Source: JBHICC01 sp046759385 (GTDB lineage Bacteria; Pseudomonadota; Gammaproteobacteria; Acidiferrobacterales; SPGG2). Taken from it: DNA of 60,735 nucleotides. Positions within the stretch are counted from its first letter, which is position 1; every line of letters begins with the position of its first letter. Position numbers and translations under genes: made by a program. Location of the stretch: positions 1 through 60,735 of the forward strand of contig JBHICC010000013.1 of assembly GCA_046759385.1 (NCBI GenBank), in the 5' to 3' direction. The notes beneath the pieces are model-generated. The model saw only the letters and a list, made by a program, of their open reading frames with translations, was not told the origin of the DNA and ran no database searches. Below, one piece after another: positions 26,097-34,023 of this stretch.

Positions 26097-27439
26097 ACGA
26101 CAACGTAGCGGCGGAGCGTGCCTACAATGAGGCGTTCTCGCGTCTGCGGCCCACGTTGGCCGGTGACACAATTCCCTGGGTGCAACGTACTCGGGAAACC
26201 GCGCTCTCGCGATTTGATGAGCAAGGGTTTCCGACGACGCGCGACGAAGAGTGGAAATACACGAACGTCGCGTCTATTCAACACGGAGTCTTTACGCCTA
26301 CCGGACCGAGTCGCGGCGGCATACGTGCGGTCGCACAGATTGATCGCTTTCTATTTGCCGACATGGTGTGCCATCGTTTGGTTTTTGTGGATGGATACTA
26401 CAGAGCCGATCTTTCGCTGTTAGGAGAACTGCCGCCGGGTGTCGTGATTGCCAGCCTGGCGTCTGTGATCGAGGATGCCCCGGACAAGCTGGAGCCCTAT
26501 CTCGGCCGGTACGCACCTACGGACAAGCATGGCTTTGCCGCTCTAAACACCGCTTTTCTGGTCGACGGTGTGTATGTTTGCATTTCCAAGAACACGGTAG
26601 TTCCTGACCCAATTCATGTTCTGTTTTTGTCTACGGAAGAAAGTGGCTCTGTTCTGGCGCAGCCGCGCAACCTAGTTATTGGCGAAGAGGGCAGTCAAGC
26701 GGTTGTCATTGAGAATTACGCCTCCCTTGCCGAGGCCCGTTACTTTACTAATACGATCACAGAAGTCGTGGTCGGCAAGAATGCGCAGATAGAGCACTAC
26801 AAACTGGGACAAGAGAGCCCAGATGCGTTTCATATCGGCGGTCTCTACGTGCAGCAGCAGTCTGGAAGTCGCCTTATCTCCCAGAACCTTACCTTGAACG
26901 GACGACTTGTCCGTAACAATATCGAGGTCGACTTCGTCGCTGCGGGCGGGGAATGTGTACTTAATGGGTTATATGTTGCTACTGGTCGCCAACATATTGA
27001 CAATCATACTCGCATCGATCACGCGCAACCGGGTTGTATCAGCCGCGAGTTCTATAGGGGCGTGCTCGATGGACGCGCGCGTGCCGTATTCAACGGGCGT
27101 ATCGTCGTACACCAAGATGCGCAACACACCGACGCTCAGCAGGAAAACAAAAATCTGTTGCTCTCGCGTGACGTCGAGGTCGATACCAAGCCTCAGCTCG
27201 AGATCTTCGCCGATGACGTTAAGTGTGCCCATGGCGCGACCGTTGGGCAGCTGGACTCAGATGCGCTGTACTACCTGCGCTCACGGGGTATGGACGAGCA
27301 GACTGCTCGCAGTGTTCTGACTTACGCATTCGCCCATGATGTTTTGGATCGCATCGATATCGCTGCCGTGCGGGCGTACATCGAACGCGCGCTCACCACG
27401 CAGTTACTTCATGGTCGACCAATCGAGGATCTCGTATGA
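26093..27439 (+). CDS. sufD: SufD, Fe-S scaffold subunit
   Basis: 448 residues. It pairs with SufB and binds SufC. The N-terminal helical part ends in GFPTTRDEEWKYTNVASI, a family hallmark; the beta-helix core is followed by HTDAQQENKNLLLSRDVEVD and the C-terminal KCAHGATVGQLDSDALYYLRSRG region, which carries the conserved Cys-Ala-His. The start overlaps the sufC stop and its stop overlaps the sufS start by four bases, so sufC-D-S are translationally coupled. Confidence 0.95.
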   Translation: MNDNVAAERAYNEAFSRLRPTLAGDTIPWVQRTRETALSRFDEQGFPTTRDEEWKYTNVASIQHGVFTPTGPSRGGIRAVAQIDRFLFADMVCHRLVFVDGYYRADLSLLGELPPGVVIASLASVIEDAPDKLEPYLGRYAPTDKHGFAALNTAFLVDGVYVCISKNTVVPDPIHVLFLSTEESGSVLAQPRNLVIGEEGSQAVVIENYASLAEARYFTNTITEVVVGKNAQIEHYKLGQESPDAFHIGGLYVQQQSGSRLISQNLTLNGRLVRNNIEVDFVAAGGECVLNGLYVATGRQHIDNHTRIDHAQPGCISREFYRGVLDGRARAVFNGRIVVHQDAQHTDAQQENKNLLLSRDVEVDTKPQLEIFADDVKCAHGATVGQLDSDALYYLRSRGMDEQTARSVLTYAFAHDVLDRIDIAAVRAYIERALTTQLLHGRPIEDLV

Positions 27440-28707
27440 GTACGGCTAAAGAACAGATAGCGTCGCTCAGCCGGCGCCCAGAGCCAGAAAGCTACGATGT
27501 TGAGAAGGCACGCCGGGACTTTCCGGCTTTGCATCAAGAGGTGCATGGCCACTTGCTGGTGTATCTCGACAGCGCCGCGAGCGCCCAGAAGCCGAAAGCG
27601 GTTATCGACACTATAAGTCATTTCTATGCGCATGACTATGCCAACGTCCATCGGGGTGTGTACACGCTCGGCGAACGCGCCACGCAAGCCTATGAAGGCG
27701 CGCGCGAAACGGCCCGGCAGTTTGTCAATGCGAAGAGCGTGCGCGAAATTATATTCGTACGCGGTACCACCGAGGCTATCAATCTGGTCGCGAGCAGTTA
27801 CGGGCATCCCCGTGTGCGGGAGGGGGACGAAATTGTACTCACGCATATGGAACATCACTCCAACATCGTCCCTTGGCAACTGCTGTCGGAGGCAACCGGC
27901 GCTACGCTCAAGGTAGTGCCGATCAACGATGATGGCGAACTTCTTATGAAGGAGTTCGAGAAATTAATCGGGCCACGAACTCGGCTCGTGACCTTGCTGC
28001 ACGTTTCAAACGCCCTCGGCACCATTAATCCTGTCAAGCAGATCATCGAAATCGCCCACGCTGCTGACGTACCGGTGTTGCTTGACGGCGCGCAAGCCGC
28101 GCCACATCTGCGGATCGACGTGCAGGACCTTGATTGTGACTTCTACACTATTTCAGGCCACAAACTATATGGGCCAAGCGGGATCGGTGTGCTATATGGC
28201 AAAGAATCCCTATTAGACGCGATGCCGCCCTATCACGGTGGTGGCGAAATGATCCGTTATGTGACGTTTGAAAAAACCGAGTACAACGATCTACCCCACA
28301 AGTTCGAAGCCGGTACGCCGCATATCGCGGGAGCGGTCGGGCTTGGTGCAGCAATCGACTACGTCACAACGTTTGGCCTCGACGCCGTTGCTGCCTATGA
28401 GCGTGAGCTACTGCAGTACGCGACCGAAGCGGTCAAACAAGTGCCCGGTTTGCGCATTATTGGAACCGCGCGCGAAAAAGCCAGCATCATCTCGTTCGAG
28501 CTTGAAGGAGTACATCCGCACGATATCGGCACGATTCTCGACCGCCACGGCGTCGCTGTGCGTGCCGGTCACCATTGCGCGATGCCGTTAATGCGACGTT
28601 TTAACGTGCCAGCGACGGCTAGGGCATCATTCGGTATGTACAATACCCGTGAAGAGGTGGATGCGCTAACTGCGTCACTTCAGAAGGCGAAGGAACTAAT
28701 TCGCTGA
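27436..28707 (+). CDS. sufS: SufS, cysteine desulfurase
   Basis: 423 residues. A PLP enzyme that removes sulfur from cysteine to leave alanine plus an enzyme persulfide. The PLP lysine lies in TISGHKLYGPSG, and the persulfide Cys381 is in RAGHHCAMPLM. About 20 residues precede the usual family start (DVEKARRDFPAL). It is encoded directly before SufU, which in such pairs accepts the sulfur; no SufE is present. Its reading frame touches sufU by one base (TGATG). Confidence 0.95.
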   Translation: MSTAKEQIASLSRRPEPESYDVEKARRDFPALHQEVHGHLLVYLDSAASAQKPKAVIDTISHFYAHDYANVHRGVYTLGERATQAYEGARETARQFVNAKSVREIIFVRGTTEAINLVASSYGHPRVREGDEIVLTHMEHHSNIVPWQLLSEATGATLKVVPINDDGELLMKEFEKLIGPRTRLVTLLHVSNALGTINPVKQIIEIAHAADVPVLLDGAQAAPHLRIDVQDLDCDFYTISGHKLYGPSGIGVLYGKESLLDAMPPYHGGGEMIRYVTFEKTEYNDLPHKFEAGTPHIAGAVGLGAAIDYVTTFGLDAVAAYERELLQYATEAVKQVPGLRIIGTAREKASIISFELEGVHPHDIGTILDRHGVAVRAGHHCAMPLMRRFNVPATARASFGMYNTREEVDALTASLQKAKELIR

Positions 28708-29153
28708 TGTCCGACCTGCGCAGCCTGTATGAAGAGGTTATCCTCGACCATAACCGTAATCCGCGTAACTTTCTAAAAAAGCCTGAAGGCACGAACCGGC
28801 AGGCACACGGTTTTAATCCTCTCTGTGGCGATGAGTTCACTGTCTATCTAATCGTAGAAAACGGCATCATTAGGGATGTCGGCTTCGAGGGCGCTGGCTG
28901 CGCGATATCGACGGCGTCGGCATCACTGATGACTGAAGCGGTTAAAGGTAAGACAGAGGAAGAAGCGCAGGCGATATTCCGTAGTGTGCATGATCTTTTG
29001 ACTAAGGAGAGCCAGGCGCCGGACCTAGGTAAGTTAACCGTCTTGGCGGGAGTGCATGCGTATCCTACACGGGTCAAATGCGCGACCCTAGCCTGGCATA
29101 CGTTGCAGGCCGCATTGGAAAACCGCCAGGAAGAAACGGTCACGACCGAATAA
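28707..29153 (+). CDS. sufU: SufU, zinc-dependent sulfur acceptor for SufS
   Basis: 148 residues. It looks like IscU but has the SufU hallmarks: Cys40 and Asp42 (NPLCGD), Cys65 (EGAGCAIS) and Cys125 (RVKCATLAW), with the longer insertion before the last Cys, and it lacks the IscU LPPVK motif. SufU takes persulfide sulfur from SufS by swapping a zinc ligand. SufU is best known from Gram-positive bacteria; here it replaces SufE in a proteobacterial suf operon. Confidence 0.93.
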   Translation: MSDLRSLYEEVILDHNRNPRNFLKKPEGTNRQAHGFNPLCGDEFTVYLIVENGIIRDVGFEGAGCAISTASASLMTEAVKGKTEEEAQAIFRSVHDLLTKESQAPDLGKLTVLAGVHAYPTRVKCATLAWHTLQAALENRQEETVTTE

Positions 29154-29177
29154 GGGCTCGGCACACGAAAGCACAAT

Positions 29178-29519
29178 ATGGAAAAACCCGACGGACAACA
29201 ACTAACTACAGACTCGGACGATCTCGAACAGCGCGTGGTCGAGGCACTGCGCGGCGTTTACGATCCCGAAATACCCGTTAACATCTACGATTTGGGACTG
29301 ATCTATAACTTGGATATTGACCCATCGGGGGTGGTGAACATCGATATGACACTGACCGCGCCTGGCTGTCCGGTCGCCCAGACGTTTCCCGGAACTGTAG
29401 AGTGCGCGGTCAGGTGCGTCCCTGGCGTGACAGACGCGCGGGTCGAGCTAGTTTGGGATCCGCCGTGGACACAAGACCGAATGACTGAGGCAGCCCGACT
29501 ACAGCTAGGACTGATTTAA
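29178..29519 (+). CDS. sufT: SufT, MIP18-family Fe-S maturation protein
   Basis: 113 residues of the DUF59/MIP18 family: VYDPEIPVNIYDLGLIY (with the DPE motif at 29-31), then TLTAPGCPVA with the conserved Cys64, and ELVWDPPWTQDRMTEAAR. SufT helps to mature certain Fe-S proteins under high demand. It follows sufU by 24 bases and completes the suf operon together with a Rieske protein. Confidence 0.93.
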   Translation: MEKPDGQQLTTDSDDLEQRVVEALRGVYDPEIPVNIYDLGLIYNLDIDPSGVVNIDMTLTAPGCPVAQTFPGTVECAVRCVPGVTDARVELVWDPPWTQDRMTEAARLQLGLI

Positions 29520-29588
29520 AGAGCAACACAAGAAAAAGATGGTCGTGTCTCTATCGTAGTCCATTCTTGCGCAAAACTAGCCGAAGTA

Positions 29589-29909
29589 ATGTCTGACTGG
29601 GTCGACGTAGCCGCTGTGACGGAGTTTCCCCAGGGTACCTCACGCGTCGTCGACGTGGATGGCGCTCTCATCGCTGTGTTCAATCTCGATGGGGAGTATT
29701 TTGCGATCGAGGACCTGTGTACGCACGATGGCGGTGAGCTAGCAAGCGGTGCAGTGGAGGGCGAAGAGATCATTTGCCCGCGCCACGCAGCGCGCTTCAA
29801 TATCAAGACGGGTGACGTTACCGCTCCACCCGCCTACGAGCCTGTGGCGACCTTCCCGACGCGTGTGCACGCGGGCAAAGTGCAGGTCAAGGACGATCGT
29901 TGGGATTAG
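29589..29909 (+). CDS. Rieske [2Fe-2S] ferredoxin
   Basis: 106 residues, soluble. The two Rieske boxes are present: Cys44-X-His46 (EDLCTHDGGE) and Cys63-XX-His66 (IICPRHAARF). It resembles small electron carriers of the BphF/NirD-like type. As the last gene of the suf operon it may donate electrons during cluster assembly, or just be a client; this is inferred from location. Its stop codon overlaps the stop codon of the convergent ATP-grasp gene, so no terminator separates them. Confidence 0.9.
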   Translation: MSDWVDVAAVTEFPQGTSRVVDVDGALIAVFNLDGEYFAIEDLCTHDGGELASGAVEGEEIICPRHAARFNIKTGDVTAPPAYEPVATFPTRVHAGKVQVKDDRWD

Positions 29910-31240
29910 CTCACTCGAGCGGGGCTGCATGCGGTCGTACCCTTCCACAATGGCGCGATAACGAAGTTGAGATGCCGGTGCGCTTTACGCAAGGCGGCCT
30001 CAGCCTGGCCAGGCGTCGGCGCACGCGCAAAAATGAAACCCGGGTAGCTCGAGCCCTCGGGCCAAGGTACGAGCTCGTAGCCTTCACGTATTTGGATCGC
30101 TACCTCTTCTATATAAGGTACGCGCTGCGCGGCAAACACGCCCTCGACACGTCGTAGAATCCCTGCGCCAGGGACGGGTATCATCAGTACGCCGGCTGCT
30201 TCGTTGCGTGGTATCGGAGCTATCGGCGCGCCTACCGCATGGGAAATTACCAGCTCCTCCAGCATGTAGCCTGTGCCGAAGCGAAGCAACCGCCCACAGA
30301 GCCCGCCGATGGTACGGGCAGCGATCTCGAGCAACCAAACACCTTTGTCGTTAATACGACATTCTGCGTGTATCGGGCCCTCCTGCAAACCGTATGCTGC
30401 GCAAGCCCGTTGTACCGTTTGCAAAATTACGCCCTGAGTAGCCGCAGTCAGTCGGGACGGCGTCGTGTAATAGGTCTCCTCGAAGAACGGCCCGTCGAGG
30501 GGATCTGGTTTGTCAAAAATTGCCAGCGCTTCAAGCGCACCGTCCGTTAGCATGCCTTCGATCGCCACCTCGCGCCCGGGCACGAAGTCCTCGGCCAGCA
30601 CACAATCGCGCTCGTTAACGTCTTCGCTGGCCAGCAATCGTTCGAGGCGCGCGCATGCGCGCGTGAACTGGTCGAAATCATTAGCCCTGATTACGCCGCG
30701 GCTGGCGGAGAGTTCAAGCGGTTTCACAACACAAGGAAAGCGAAGTAATTCGGCTTGCGACGCCAACGATGCGTGCAAATCGATCACCTGGTGCCGAGGC
30801 ACTGGTAGGCCCTGTTCCAACAGATGTCGCCGCGCTAGATCTTTGCGCCGCGCCAGCCGTACGGCCGACGGCGGATTATGTGGCAAGCTGAGCTGCTCGG
30901 CCACGAGCGCGGCGAGTTCAGTGGTCGGATCGTCGGTGCCAATGATTCCGGTGAAAGGGTGGCGCAATGACTCATTCAGAACCGTGCGTACAGCGGATTG
31001 CGTATCGTGCAAATCGATGCGCAATCCGGCGGCGTCGGTGCTCGCCAACGTATAGTGACCTTCCGAGGCAACCAATACGTCGATGTCGAGCTTACGTGCC
31101 GCTTCCAGGAACGAGCCCGTGCGGTAACTATTATGGGGTGCAATAACGAGGATTCGTGGGCGACCGGCACTGCGCGCAAAGGCGCTGACAAACTGTGCCG
31201 CCATGCCCGCCGCTGCACGGTGCATGGTCTCGGTTGACAT
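29906..31240 (-). CDS. ATP-grasp ligase, substrate unknown
   Basis: 444 residues from ATG 31240; the longer frame to 31309 would overlap the upstream A-type carrier gene. An N-terminal Rossmann-like domain (PRILVIAPHNSYRTGSFLEAAR, read from residue about 27) is followed by an ATP-grasp core with the phosphate loop (PCVVKPLELSASRGV), AEDFVPGREVAIEGML and the metal-binding HAECRINDKGVWLLEIAARTIGG. It joins a carboxylate to an amine or thiol with ATP, as in carbamoyl-phosphate synthase-like and dapdiamide-type ligases. It is transcribed with the A-type Fe-S carrier gene 36 bases upstream, which may hint at a link to cofactor or thiol metabolism; that is speculation. Confidence 0.85.
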   Translation of the reverse strand: MSTETMHRAAAGMAAQFVSAFARSAGRPRILVIAPHNSYRTGSFLEAARKLDIDVLVASEGHYTLASTDAAGLRIDLHDTQSAVRTVLNESLRHPFTGIIGTDDPTTELAALVAEQLSLPHNPPSAVRLARRKDLARRHLLEQGLPVPRHQVIDLHASLASQAELLRFPCVVKPLELSASRGVIRANDFDQFTRACARLERLLASEDVNERDCVLAEDFVPGREVAIEGMLTDGALEALAIFDKPDPLDGPFFEETYYTTPSRLTAATQGVILQTVQRACAAYGLQEGPIHAECRINDKGVWLLEIAARTIGGLCGRLLRFGTGYMLEELVISHAVGAPIAPIPRNEAAGVLMIPVPGAGILRRVEGVFAAQRVPYIEEVAIQIREGYELVPWPEGSSYPGFIFARAPTPGQAEAALRKAHRHLNFVIAPLWKGTTACSPARVS

Positions 31241-31275
31241 GTATCGAGTGGGTCTAGCGAGCGTGCGTTCGATCG

Positions 31276-31650
31276 TCAGTAGGCGCCGCCACCCATGCAC
31301 CCACCGCACATGCCGCTTCCGCCTACAGCCTGAAACACGTTATTGAAAATAAAGCTATCCTGCTCGAAATCGATCTCACTGCCTTGGAGGAAGTTCAGTG
31401 CAACCGCGTCGATCAGCAACTTGTAGCCGCTTCCCTCCAAGGTGCAGTCATAATCGGTAGGCTTCTCGGCATACGTCATGGCGTAGGTCATCCCTCCACA
31501 ACCGCCGCCAGCGACGAACACGCGGATCGCGTTCAGCCCGGCTTCGGCACTCTCGAGCAACTCGGCCATTTTGGCCTCGGCAGCAGGGGTGAGACGCACA
31601 TCGGTCTGAGTAACCTCACTGGAAAAGACGCTATTGGCTGTCTGCGACAT
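31276..31650 (-). CDS. A-type Fe-S carrier (HesB/IscA family) with a divergent C-terminus
   Basis: 124 residues. The fold is that of IscA/ErpA/SufA: VRLTPAAEAKMAELL, VAGGGCGGMTYAM with Cys51, and the DSFIFNNVFQAVGGSG region. In the family two further cysteines occur as CGCG close to the end; here the end is MCGGCMGGGAY, Cys115-XX-Cys118, so the spacing differs by one residue. It should carry Fe-S clusters from the SUF machinery to target proteins and supplies the A-type carrier missing from the suf operon. It is divergent from yggX with a candidate IscR-like site between them. Confidence 0.88.
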   Translation of the reverse strand: MSQTANSVFSSEVTQTDVRLTPAAEAKMAELLESAEAGLNAIRVFVAGGGCGGMTYAMTYAEKPTDYDCTLEGSGYKLLIDAVALNFLQGSEIDFEQDSFIFNNVFQAVGGSGMCGGCMGGGAY

Positions 31651-31696
31651 ACTGTAGACTCCTGGATCGATAGCGTTCAGACGCCAAGCCGATCCT

Positions 31697-31720
31697 ATAG
31701 TTGACTCTTTCGCTCAGTAT
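31697..31720. promoter_or_regulatory. Candidate IscR-type site between A-type carrier and yggX
   Basis: ATAGTTGACT (31697-31706) is a perfect left half of the E. coli IscR type 1 consensus; after CTTTCG comes CTCAGTAT, similar to the right half with one base fewer. It lies 47 bases from the carrier start and 55 from yggX, suiting control of either or both. Confidence 0.5.
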
Positions 31721-31774
31721 TTTACCATTCCGTCACGTCCGGGTGAAAGCGAATAATCTACATAGGTGAGCGCC

Positions 31775-32059
31775 ATGGCGCGTATGGTGTACTGCCAGGT
31801 CCTGAAAAAGGAAGCCGAGGGGCTCGATCGACCTCCCCACCCCGGCGCTCTCGGCCAACGAATCTACGAGAATATCTCCCGGGAGGGCTGGCGCCAATGG
31901 CTCGAGCGACTCACGACGATTATCAACGAGAACCGACTTAGCACCGCAGACCCTGGGAGCATCGAGCTCATCGAACAGCACATGCTTGGCTTTTTGTTTG
32001 GGGAGGGAGACATGGGTGCATTACCCAGCGGCTTTACACCAGCAGGACAGAAAAAATAG
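31775..32059 (+). CDS. yggX: YggX, Fe(II)-trafficking / oxidative protection protein
   Basis: 94 residues from ATG 31775 (AGGTGAG upstream); the GTG at 31766 is in frame but is part of that ribosome binding site. Family signature: MVYCQVLKKEAEGLDRPPHP near the start with the single conserved Cys, then the REGWRQWLERLTTIINENRL helix and a Phe/Leu-rich block before the C-terminus. YggX protects Fe-S clusters from oxidative damage. The setting beside Fe-S genes supports this. Confidence 0.93.
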   Translation: MARMVYCQVLKKEAEGLDRPPHPGALGQRIYENISREGWRQWLERLTTIINENRLSTADPGSIELIEQHMLGFLFGEGDMGALPSGFTPAGQKK

Positions 32060-32105
32060 ATACTGCCCGAGCGCGGGCAGAAACTTGTTCGCAACCAATA
32101 AGAAC

Positions 32106-32133
32106 TAAAGGGCCAGGCTCGACTTGCCCTTTA
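32106..32133 (+). terminator. Possible terminator after yggX
   Basis: TAAAGGGC pairs perfectly with GCCCTTTA around a 12-base loop, 47 bases after the yggX stop. A second hairpin (CTGCCCG-agcg-CGGGCAG, 32063-32080) lies between them. Neither is followed by a strong T-run on the plus strand, so efficiency is doubtful. Confidence 0.4.
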
Positions 32134-32294
32134 ATAGCCATCCTTAAGAGTATTTGCTGTTTCTGATGATGGGACGTGTGTAACGTGCAAGATCCACGCG
32201 CGGTGGTCGATCGTTTTGTTCCAAAGATTGCTTCAAAGCATAAAACCGGCTAGCTTAGCGCCCGGCCCGAGAGGCCGATGGAGGTACGCAGATC

Positions 32295-32633
32295 ATGAAA
32301 CTTGTAACCGCTGTCATAAAACCCTTCAAGCTGGATGACGTACGCACCGCACTGTCTGAAATCGGGGTACAAGGCATGACGGTGGCTGAGGTAAAAGGTT
32401 TCGGGCGCCAAAAAGGCCATACGGAGCTTTATCGTGGTGCCGAGTATGTGGTCGATTTTTTGCCAAAGGTTAAGATCGAGGTAGCGGTCGACGACACTAT
32501 CCTGGATCAAGTGATCGATGCCATTGTAGGTGGCGCCAAAACAGGAAAGATCGGCGACGGAAAAATCTTTGTCTACGACCTGAATCAGGTCACGCGAATT
32601 CGCACAGGCGAAACCGGTCCTGACGCGCTCTAG
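32295..32633 (+). CDS. glnK: P-II nitrogen regulator (GlnK/GlnB)
   Basis: 112 residues, full family length. The T-loop carries Tyr51, the uridylylation site (YRGAEYVVDFLPK), and the C-terminal KIFVYDLNQVTRIRTGE block is normal. It senses 2-oxoglutarate and ADP/ATP and blocks the ammonium channel encoded 22 bases downstream. That pairing favours GlnK over GlnB. GGAGG lies ten bases before the ATG. I found no convincing sigma-54 promoter. Confidence 0.94.
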   Translation: MKLVTAVIKPFKLDDVRTALSEIGVQGMTVAEVKGFGRQKGHTELYRGAEYVVDFLPKVKIEVAVDDTILDQVIDAIVGGAKTGKIGDGKIFVYDLNQVTRIRTGETGPDAL

Positions 32634-32655
32634 CTCTTCTTCCACTGGAGGGGCA

Positions 32656-33957
32656 ATGATGAAAATGACCCTACGAAACTCTGTATTGTGCGCACCGCTT
32701 TTCGCGCTCGCGCTGCCGCGGGCAGCACAGGCATCGGGCTTAGACTCCGGCGATACAGCGTGGATGCTGACCTCCACCGCGCTTGTGCTATTCATGACAA
32801 TTCCGGGCTTGTCGCTGTTCTACGCTGGCCTCGTTCGGGCTAAGAATGTTCTGTCCGTGTTGATGCAATGCTTTGCCATCACGTGTCTGGTTTCGTTGCT
32901 TTGGCTCGTCTATGCGTACGGTCTAGCATTCGGCGATGGTGGCGGAGTTAATAGGCTGGTCGGCTTAGGCAAGTTTTTCTTCGCTGGCGTGGACCGGGCA
33001 ACGCTTTTTCCCGGCACCGCGATTCCTGAGACGGTGTTTGCGATGTTCCAGCTTACGTTCGCAATTATCACGCCCGCACTGATCGTTGGTGGTTTCGCAG
33101 AGCGTATGAAGTTCTCAGCGATGCTTTGGTTCTCGGCATTATGGGTTACGGTAGTATACGCGCCGATCGCGCATTGGGTCTGGGGCGGCGGTTGGCTCGG
33201 TGATCTCGGCTTGCTCGATTTCGCTGGCGGTACCGTCGTGCACATCAACGCTGGCGTAGCTGCTTTGGTGGCCGCACTGGTGTTGGGAAAACGCAAAGGT
33301 TTTCCGAACACACCGATGCCGCCTCATAATTTGGCGATCACGGTCGCCGGCGCGGCGATGTTGTGGGTCGGGTGGTTTGGTTTCAACGCCGGCAGTGCTG
33401 TGGCCTCGAACGGCGACGCCGGCATGGCCATGCTGGTCACGCACATCGGCGCTGCTTCAGGCTCATTGGCGTGGATGTTCAGCGAGTGGATCAAGCACGG
33501 CAAGCCAAGCGTACTCGGCATTGTCACCGGTATGGTTGCTGGTCTCGGCACGATTACTCCAGCGTCTGGTTTCGTCGGCCCAGTTGGCGCGCTCATTATT
33601 GGTATCACCGCCGGAATTATTTGCTTCTGGGCGACGTACATCATGAAACGGGTGTTTTACATCGATGATTCTCTCGATGTGTTTCCAGTGCACGGGGTCG
33701 GCGGCATGACTGGAACCCTGCTGACGGCATTATTCGTCGCCACCCTTGGTGGCGCCGGCTTGGCTAAGGGCATGACCGTTGGCAGTCAGTTGGGTGTGCA
33801 GTTCATCGGTGTGGTCGCAACAATCGTATGGTGCGGGGTCATGAGCTTCGTTATCTTCAAGGTGCTGGACGCGACCATCGGCCTGCGCGTGACAGATGAC
33901 CAAGAAACCGAGGGCCTGGACATTGTGCTTCACGAAGAGCGTGGTTATAACTTATAA
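32656..33957 (+). CDS. amtB: AmtB, ammonium channel
   Basis: 433 residues with an N-terminal signal peptide (CAPLFALALPRAAQA) and eleven membrane helices. The twin pore histidines lie in GGTVVHINAGVAAL and FPVHGVGGMTGTL; the Phe gate region FAMFQLTFAIITPALIVG is present. It is a trimeric inner-membrane ammonium transporter, blocked by the T-loop of GlnK when nitrogen is plentiful. The operon ends in a strong terminator at 33982-34010. Confidence 0.95.
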   Translation: MMKMTLRNSVLCAPLFALALPRAAQASGLDSGDTAWMLTSTALVLFMTIPGLSLFYAGLVRAKNVLSVLMQCFAITCLVSLLWLVYAYGLAFGDGGGVNRLVGLGKFFFAGVDRATLFPGTAIPETVFAMFQLTFAIITPALIVGGFAERMKFSAMLWFSALWVTVVYAPIAHWVWGGGWLGDLGLLDFAGGTVVHINAGVAALVAALVLGKRKGFPNTPMPPHNLAITVAGAAMLWVGWFGFNAGSAVASNGDAGMAMLVTHIGAASGSLAWMFSEWIKHGKPSVLGIVTGMVAGLGTITPASGFVGPVGALIIGITAGIICFWATYIMKRVFYIDDSLDVFPVHGVGGMTGTLLTALFVATLGGAGLAKGMTVGSQLGVQFIGVVATIVWCGVMSFVIFKVLDATIGLRVTDDQETEGLDIVLHEERGYNL

Positions 33958-33981
33958 GCACAATCATTTTGTCATTTGGAG

Positions 33982-34010
33982 CGCGGGCGCAGAGACGCCC
34001 GCGTTTCTCT
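33982..34010 (+). terminator. Rho-independent terminator of glnK-amtB
   Basis: CGCGGGCG pairs with CGCCCGCG around CAGAGA, followed by TTTCTCTTC: an 8-bp GC-rich stem plus T-rich tail, 24 bases after the amtB stop. It also shows that the next gene cannot start at 33976 but does so at 34024. Confidence 0.85.
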
Positions 34011-34023
34011 TCGACAAGGTCCG

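Noticed and set aside
32134..32294. Possible sigma-54 promoter for glnK-amtB
   Set aside because: I searched for TGGCAC-N5-TTGC because such operons often have one; the closest strings do not keep the GG-GC spacing.
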